A stretch of 9,216 nucleotides of DNA from NCBI GenBank assembly GCA_946624335.1, contig CAMOSA010000095.1, positions 1 to 9,216 on the forward strand. Direction: 5' to 3'. Below, one piece after another: positions 6,287-9,216 of this stretch (position 1 is the stretch's first letter; each line of letters starts with the position of its first letter). Origin of the DNA: an uncultured Prevotellaceae bacterium (lineage in GTDB: Bacteria > Bacteroidota > Bacteroidia > Bacteroidales > Bacteroidaceae). The position numbers and the translations under genes were made by a program. The notes under the pieces are model-generated. The model was not told the origin of the DNA and did no database searches. It saw nothing but the letters and a program-made list of their open reading frames with translations.

Positions 6287-6318
6287 CTGGCCTTTTGTGG
6301 GGCTGGCCTTTTGTGGGG
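6287..6318. repeat. Perfect tandem repeat of a 16-mer
   Basis: CTGGCCTTTTGTGGGG occurs twice back to back, at 6287-6302 and 6303-6318, inside the long composite element. A recent duplication is the simple explanation. Confidence 0.93.
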
Positions 6319-6320
6319 GA

Positions 6321-6340
6321 CTCGGCGGGAAACCGCCGAG
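6321..6340. other. Perfect 8-bp hairpin with a GAAA/TTTC loop
   Basis: CTCGGCGG (6321-6328) pairs exactly with CCGCCGAG (6333-6340) around GAAA. On the + strand the loop is a GNRA tetraloop; on the transcribed - strand it is TTTC. It lies 62 bases after the flippase stop but has no T-run, so a terminator role is uncertain. Confidence 0.8.
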
Positions 6341-6402
6341 CACACTCACGAGGAGGGGCCATTTTTACTTTTTAATTTATTTTTAATTTTTCTCTTTTAA
6401 TT

Positions 6403-7863
6403 TTAAATTCCATGAAAGAGCTTTTCTCCTTTATTCTTTAATTCCTCGAAGAGGTTGGGCAGGTCTCGTTTGACGATGTAAGCCGCGAAGAGGGCGATGA
6501 GGACGGTGTTGATGATCACCTGCGCCCAGACGGGCAGGGATGTCGGCACGAGGGTCATGACGCCGTAGAGCACGGCGGCGAGGGCGACGTAGAGCCCTAT
6601 CTCGCGCATCGGATAGTCGATGGGATTCATCCGCTGCCCCACGACATAGCTCAGCAGCATGGCCGTGCCGTAGCCAGCCACACCACCCCAGGCGCAGGCC
6701 CAATAGCCGAAGCGGGGTATCAGGAAGATGTTCACCGCCAGCAGCACGACACAGCCGACGATGGAGAAGACGGCGCCGTAGATGGTCTTGTCGATGAGCT
6801 TATACCAGAACGAGAGGTTGAAGACGACGCCCATCATGATCTCGGCCACCATGACGATGGGTACTACGCCGAGACCCTCGCGGTAGCCTGCGCCGAGAAT
6901 ATACTGTAGAACAGGCATATAGCCTACGACGCAGAGGAAAGCCAGGAGGGTGAAGATGAGGAAATACTTCATCGCATCGGCATAGTAGGCCTTGCTGTCG
7001 GCCTCTTTGGCCTTGGCGAAGACGATGGGCTCGTAGGCGTAGCGGAACGCCTGGGTGATCAACGCCATGATCATCGCTATCTTCACGCAGCTGCCGTAGA
7101 TGCCCAGCTGCACATTGGCCTCGGCTTGGTCGGGGTAGACCAGGGGAAAGATGATCTTGTCGGCCACCTGATTCAAGATGCCGGCGACGCCGAGGATGAG
7201 GATGGGCCACGAGTAGGAGAACATACGCCGCAGCAAACGGCCGTCTAAGTGCCAGTGGATCTTGAACAGCTCGGGGATGAACAACAGCGAGATGAAGCCC
7301 GTGCAGAGCAGGTTGATGAAGAAGACGTAGAACACGCTCGTCTTACCCAGCACGACAAAGTAAAGCACGTTCAAACCGATGTTCAGGAAGATGAACAACA
7401 GCTTGAGCGAGGCAAAACGCAAGGGACGACGCTGGAAACGCAGGTAGCTGAACAGCAGGGCCTGCAGGGCGTCCATGGCCACAACAGTGCCCATCATCAG
7501 CAGGTACTCGTGGTGCGCGCCGTAGCCCAGATAGTCGGCGATGGGGGTGATGAAACCGAAGAGGAGCGCCATGAACAGCGCCGTCAGCGTGCCTATGGTG
7601 GCGAAGGCCGTCGTGAACACCGTGTCGGGGCGCTCGCGCTCGTCGTTGGCAAAGCGGAACAGCGTCGTCTCCATGCCGAACGTCAGCAGCACCAGGATCA
7701 GCGCCGTGTACGCATAGACATTCGTGCTCACGCCATAGTCGCCCGACTCGGTGGGCATATAGTGCGTATAGAGGGGCACGAGCAGGTAGTTGAGGAATCG
7801 TCCGACAATGCTCGAGAGCCCGTAGATGGCCGTGTCTTTGGCCAAAGCTTTCATTTGAGCCAT
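6403..7863 (-). CDS. Polysaccharide flippase (Wzx/MATE-like, MOP superfamily)
   Basis: This is a predicted inner-membrane flippase that moves lipid-linked oligosaccharide, or a similar polyprenyl-linked precursor, to the periplasmic side. The 486-residue protein shows about 14 hydrophobic segments (roughly 12-33, 45-64, 83-106, 119-139, 151-171, 176-197, 217-241, 253-275, 299-318, 331-350, 362-382, 387-409, 421-440 and 446-464). The N-terminal pattern KDTAIYGLSSIVGRFLNYLL with PLYTHYM is typical of the family. I chose ATG 7863 because the frame upstream overlaps the VanZ-like gene and gives unrelated sequence. A Bacteroidetes promoter lies 23 bases ahead, so the gene can be transcribed on its own. 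No glycosyltransferase or polymerase is nearby, so this is not a visible O-antigen or capsule cluster. The substrate is unknown; MurJ and MATE drug exporters are more distant alternatives. Confidence 0.88.
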   Translation of the reverse strand: MAQMKALAKDTAIYGLSSIVGRFLNYLLVPLYTHYMPTESGDYGVSTNVYAYTALILVLLTFGMETTLFRFANDERERPDTVFTTAFATIGTLTALFMALLFGFITPIADYLGYGAHHEYLLMMGTVVAMDALQALLFSYLRFQRRPLRFASLKLLFIFLNIGLNVLYFVVLGKTSVFYVFFINLLCTGFISLLFIPELFKIHWHLDGRLLRRMFSYSWPILILGVAGILNQVADKIIFPLVYPDQAEANVQLGIYGSCVKIAMIMALITQAFRYAYEPIVFAKAKEADSKAYYADAMKYFLIFTLLAFLCVVGYMPVLQYILGAGYREGLGVVPIVMVAEIMMGVVFNLSFWYKLIDKTIYGAVFSIVGCVVLLAVNIFLIPRFGYWACAWGGVAGYGTAMLLSYVVGQRMNPIDYPMREIGLYVALAAVLYGVMTLVPTSLPVWAQVIINTVLIALFAAYIVKRDLPNLFEELKNKGEKLFHGI

Positions 7864-7885
7864 GATGAAATCACTTTTGAGGCCG

Positions 7886-7910
7886 CAAAAGTACAAATAA
7901 ATATGTACAA
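7886..7910 (-). promoter_or_regulatory. Bacteroidetes-type promoter of the flippase gene
   Basis: On the - strand TACTTTTG (7893 down to 7886) matches the TAnnTTTG -7 box. A TTG lies about 14 bases upstream (7910-7908), closer than the usual spacing to the -33 box. The pair GTACA/TGTAC (7891-7895 and 7904-7908) forms a small dyad over the promoter that could be an operator. Transcription would start near 7880, giving a leader of about 18 bases. Confidence 0.6.
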
Positions 7911-7919
7911 CTCCGCATT

Positions 7920-8279
7920 TTATTCCACTTTTTTTACGATGAAAGTCACGATGGAGGCTACGGCAGCCCCGATGGCATCGGCGGCCAGGTCCATCCACTC
8001 GCCGCTGCGGTAGGTCGTCAGGTAGGCCTGCGCCAGCTCCAGCAAGCCGCCGAGGCAGGTGGGCAGCACGAGACACACCACCACGAGGCTCGCCAGCCGC
8101 AGCCTACGCCGGCGATGATGCTCCCAGCCCGCCACGAAGGACACGGCAGCGTACATCACCATGTGCGTCCACTTGTCGGCCAGCGGCACCTGCGCCGCCA
8201 CCTCGATACGCCCGAAGGGCAACAGCGACAAGGCCACGACGGCGCACACAATGAGCAGCGTCAGCGGGTATATTTTCAT
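7920..8279 (-). CDS. VanZ-like family membrane protein
   Basis: This small integral membrane protein of the VanZ-like family has 119 residues, the usual size of the bacterial core domain. VanZ itself is linked to teicoplanin resistance, but the role of most chromosomal relatives is unknown. Visible signatures are DKWTHMVMYA (35-44), with Asp35, Lys36, Trp37 and His39. The late conserved block has Glu81, Gln84, Arg91, Gly93, Asp97, Asp101 and Gly104 (LLELAQAY then RSGEWMDLAADAIGAA). Hydrophobic segments lie at about 5-21, 39-52, 63-83 and 99-115. ATG 8279 gives the typical MKIYPLTLL start. ATG 8303 (eight residues longer, after an A-rich stretch) is possible, and both lie downstream of the promoter box at 8322-8329. 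It is the first gene of the - strand run, 56 bases before the flippase. Confidence 0.85.
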   Translation of the reverse strand: MKIYPLTLLIVCAVVALSLLPFGRIEVAAQVPLADKWTHMVMYAAVSFVAGWEHHRRRRLRLASLVVVCLVLPTCLGGLLELAQAYLTTYRSGEWMDLAADAIGAAVASIVTFIVKKVE

Positions 8280-8321
8280 GTAATTCGTAAGCATTATGCT
8301 CATTTTATTTATAATTTGTGG

Positions 8322-8329
8322 CAAAAGTA
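8322..8329 (-). promoter_or_regulatory. -7 promoter box for the VanZ-like gene
   Basis: TACTTTTG on the - strand is an exact TAnnTTTG match and is identical to the flippase box. Transcription would start near 8316, about 38 bases before ATG 8279 or 14 before ATG 8303. No TTTG is seen at the usual -33 spacing. Confidence 0.6.
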
Positions 8330-8342
8330 CAACTTTTATTTG

Positions 8343-8350
8343 TAATTTTG
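8343..8350 (+). promoter_or_regulatory. -7 promoter box for the symporter gene
   Basis: TAATTTTG on the + strand matches TAnnTTTG exactly. TTTG at 8315-8318 is a possible -33 box with somewhat long spacing (24 bases). The predicted transcription start, near 8355, is only a few bases before ATG 8359, so the message may be almost leaderless. The box is 13 bases from the divergent VanZ box. Confidence 0.6.
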
Positions 8351-8358
8351 CCGCCGAT

Positions 8359-9216
8359 ATGGAAAAAAGAGCAAATTTCACCAGCAAACTAGGCATCATC
8401 CTCGTCTCGGCGGGCTCGGCAGTGGGGCTCGGTAACGTATGGCGATTCCCCACAGAAGTCGGACAGCACGGCGGTGCGGCCTTCATCCTGATCTACATCG
8501 CCTGCGTCATCGTGCTCGGCCTGCCCCTGATGGTGTCGGAGTTCGCCATCGGGCGCCACACCCACAAGAACACGGCCGACGCCTACCGTGAGCTGGCGCC
8601 CGGCACGCCGTGGGTCTTCCAGGGGTACCTCGGCGTCTTCACATCGTGGTTCATCCTGTGCTACTACAGCGTCGTCGCCGGCTGGACGCTGAAGTACCTC
8701 GTCAGCGCCGTCGCCGGACAAGTGAGCGCCATCAGCGACTCCGCGGCCTACTTCACCGCTTTCACCTCCAATGCGTGGATGCCAGTCGTCTACATGGTCG
8801 TCGTCATGCTCCTCTGCCACTACGTCATCATGCGCGGCGTCCAGAACGGCATCGAGCGCTACTCCAAGCTGATGATGCCGCTGCTGCTGCTGATCATCGC
8901 CGTCCTCGTCGTGTGTTCATTCTCGATGCCGGGCAGCGAGGACGGCCTTCGCTTCCTGCTCCGTCCCGACTTCTCGAAGATCGACTCCGGCGTCATCCTC
9001 TCCGCCATGGGACAAGCCTTCTTCTCGCTCAGCATCGCCATGGGCTGCCTGTGCACCTACGCCAGCTACTTCACCGATGACGCCCGCCTGATGCGGACGG
9101 CAGGCAGCGTGGCACTCATCGACACCCTCGTCGCCGTCATGAGCGGCTTCATCATCTTCCCCGCCGTCTTCTCCGTGGCCGACGTGGCGCCCGACGCCGG
9201 GCCGGGCCTCGTATTC
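8359..9216 (+). CDS. Sodium:neurotransmitter symporter (NSS family), 3' truncated by window
   Basis: This is a sodium-coupled transporter of the LeuT/MhsT class in the inner membrane, probably importing an amino acid. The open frame of 286 codons runs to the window edge without a stop; full-length bacterial members are about 450 residues, so the last third is missing. The TM1 signature GSAVGLGNVWRFP (19-31) holds the unwound sodium-site region. TM2 follows with GLPLMVSEFAIGR (54-66). The TM6 signature AMGQAFFSLSIAMG (216-229) and CTYASYF (232-238) are also present, and other hydrophobic segments lie near 84-108, 141-158 and 170-188. ATG 8359 is the only start that keeps TM1 intact. It diverges from the VanZ-like gene. 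The substrate cannot be assigned, although amino-acid uptake fits the nearby secreted dipeptidyl-peptidase. Confidence 0.94.
   Translation, partial: MEKRANFTSKLGIILVSAGSAVGLGNVWRFPTEVGQHGGAAFILIYIACVIVLGLPLMVSEFAIGRHTHKNTADAYRELAPGTPWVFQGYLGVFTSWFILCYYSVVAGWTLKYLVSAVAGQVSAISDSAAYFTAFTSNAWMPVVYMVVVMLLCHYVIMRGVQNGIERYSKLMMPLLLLIIAVLVVCSFSMPGSEDGLRFLLRPDFSKIDSGVILSAMGQAFFSLSIAMGCLCTYASYFTDDARLMRTAGSVALIDTLVAVMSGFIIFPAVFSVADVAPDAGPGLVF

Larger units (their letters stand above)
6189..6410 (-). repeat. Composite intergenic element, long copy (B)
   Basis: This element fills the 302-base gap between the flippase and S46 genes together with the heptamers at 6096-6169. Its ends match the short copy (left block 6189-6231, right block 6344-6410). 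The extra middle contains the segment shared with 118-159 (6231-6272), a tandem 16-mer (6287-6318) and a perfect hairpin (6321-6340). The AT-rich tail supplies the flippase stop codon and last two codons. Short open frames here (for example 6161-6349 on -) look non-coding. I see no convincing TAnnTTTG promoter for the S46 gene in it. Confidence 0.75.

Noticed and set aside
6161..6349. 62-codon open frame on - inside the long composite element
   Set aside because: It is encoded almost wholly by the repeat, contains the tandem 16-mer and hairpin, and has no family resemblance. Such frames are easily annotated in error.
6082..6375. 97-codon open frame on + in the S46/flippase gap
   Set aside because: Its first part is a Tyr/Leu/Phe-Thr-Ile pattern made by the heptamer array, and the rest is the repeat element.
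7249..8013. 254-codon open frame on + opposite the flippase
   Set aside because: The translation is rich in Gln, Glu and Arg without any known pattern, and the - strand frame is a clear membrane protein with family signatures. It is a shadow of GC-rich codon use.
7864..8076. Longer N-terminus for the flippase
   Set aside because: The extra 71 codons overlap the VanZ-like gene and the promoter at 7886-7910 and are basic, non-membrane sequence unlike the family.
8280..8486. Much longer N-terminus for the VanZ-like protein
   Set aside because: It would run antisense through the symporter start and both promoter boxes; only ATG 8279 or 8303 is plausible.

Overview
The window reads as a chromosomal segment of a GC-rich member of the order Bacteroidales, probably in or near Prevotella. 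Three things point there. The protein families are typical of the group: an S46 dipeptidyl-peptidase, a cvpA-sufB pair and a zinc-ribbon Nudix hydrolase. The core promoters are of the Bacteroidetes type (TAnnTTTG). The gene borders carry AT-rich and 7-base-period repeats. No phage, plasmid, transposase, CRISPR array, tRNA or rRNA is visible.

Layout: positions 1-195 are non-coding and hold a long imperfect hairpin and a piece of a dispersed repeat. cvpA and sufB follow on the + strand (196-2208). They meet purE head-on at a large inverted repeat plus ten tandem heptamers (2236-2383). From 8279 down to 2379 five genes run on the - strand. In transcription order these are a VanZ-like membrane protein, a 14-segment polysaccharide flippase (Wzx/MATE-like), a secreted S46 dipeptidyl-peptidase of the DPP7 type, a Nudix hydrolase and purE. 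A sodium:neurotransmitter symporter (NSS family) starts on the + strand at 8359 and leaves the window. It diverges from the VanZ-like gene across back-to-back promoters.

The genes are mostly housekeeping and do not form one pathway: Fe-S cluster assembly (SufB), purine synthesis (PurE), nucleotide clean-up (Nudix), export of a polysaccharide precursor, periplasmic dipeptide release and amino-acid uptake. The last two could cooperate in peptide/amino-acid nutrition. sufB lacks the sufC and sufD genes that normally follow it.

The unusual content lies between the genes. At least four gene borders carry tandem repeats with a 7-base period but different sequences. Two spacers (2932-3050 and 6189-6410) hold a shared composite element, and part of it recurs at 118-159. 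Each copy is in the same orientation relative to the gene that follows it. These repeats intrude into coding sequence. They supply the purE stop codon, the S46 start codon, the last residues of the Nudix and flippase proteins and the Nudix N-terminus. They also make up part of an in-frame insertion of about 44 codons inside the Nudix domain.
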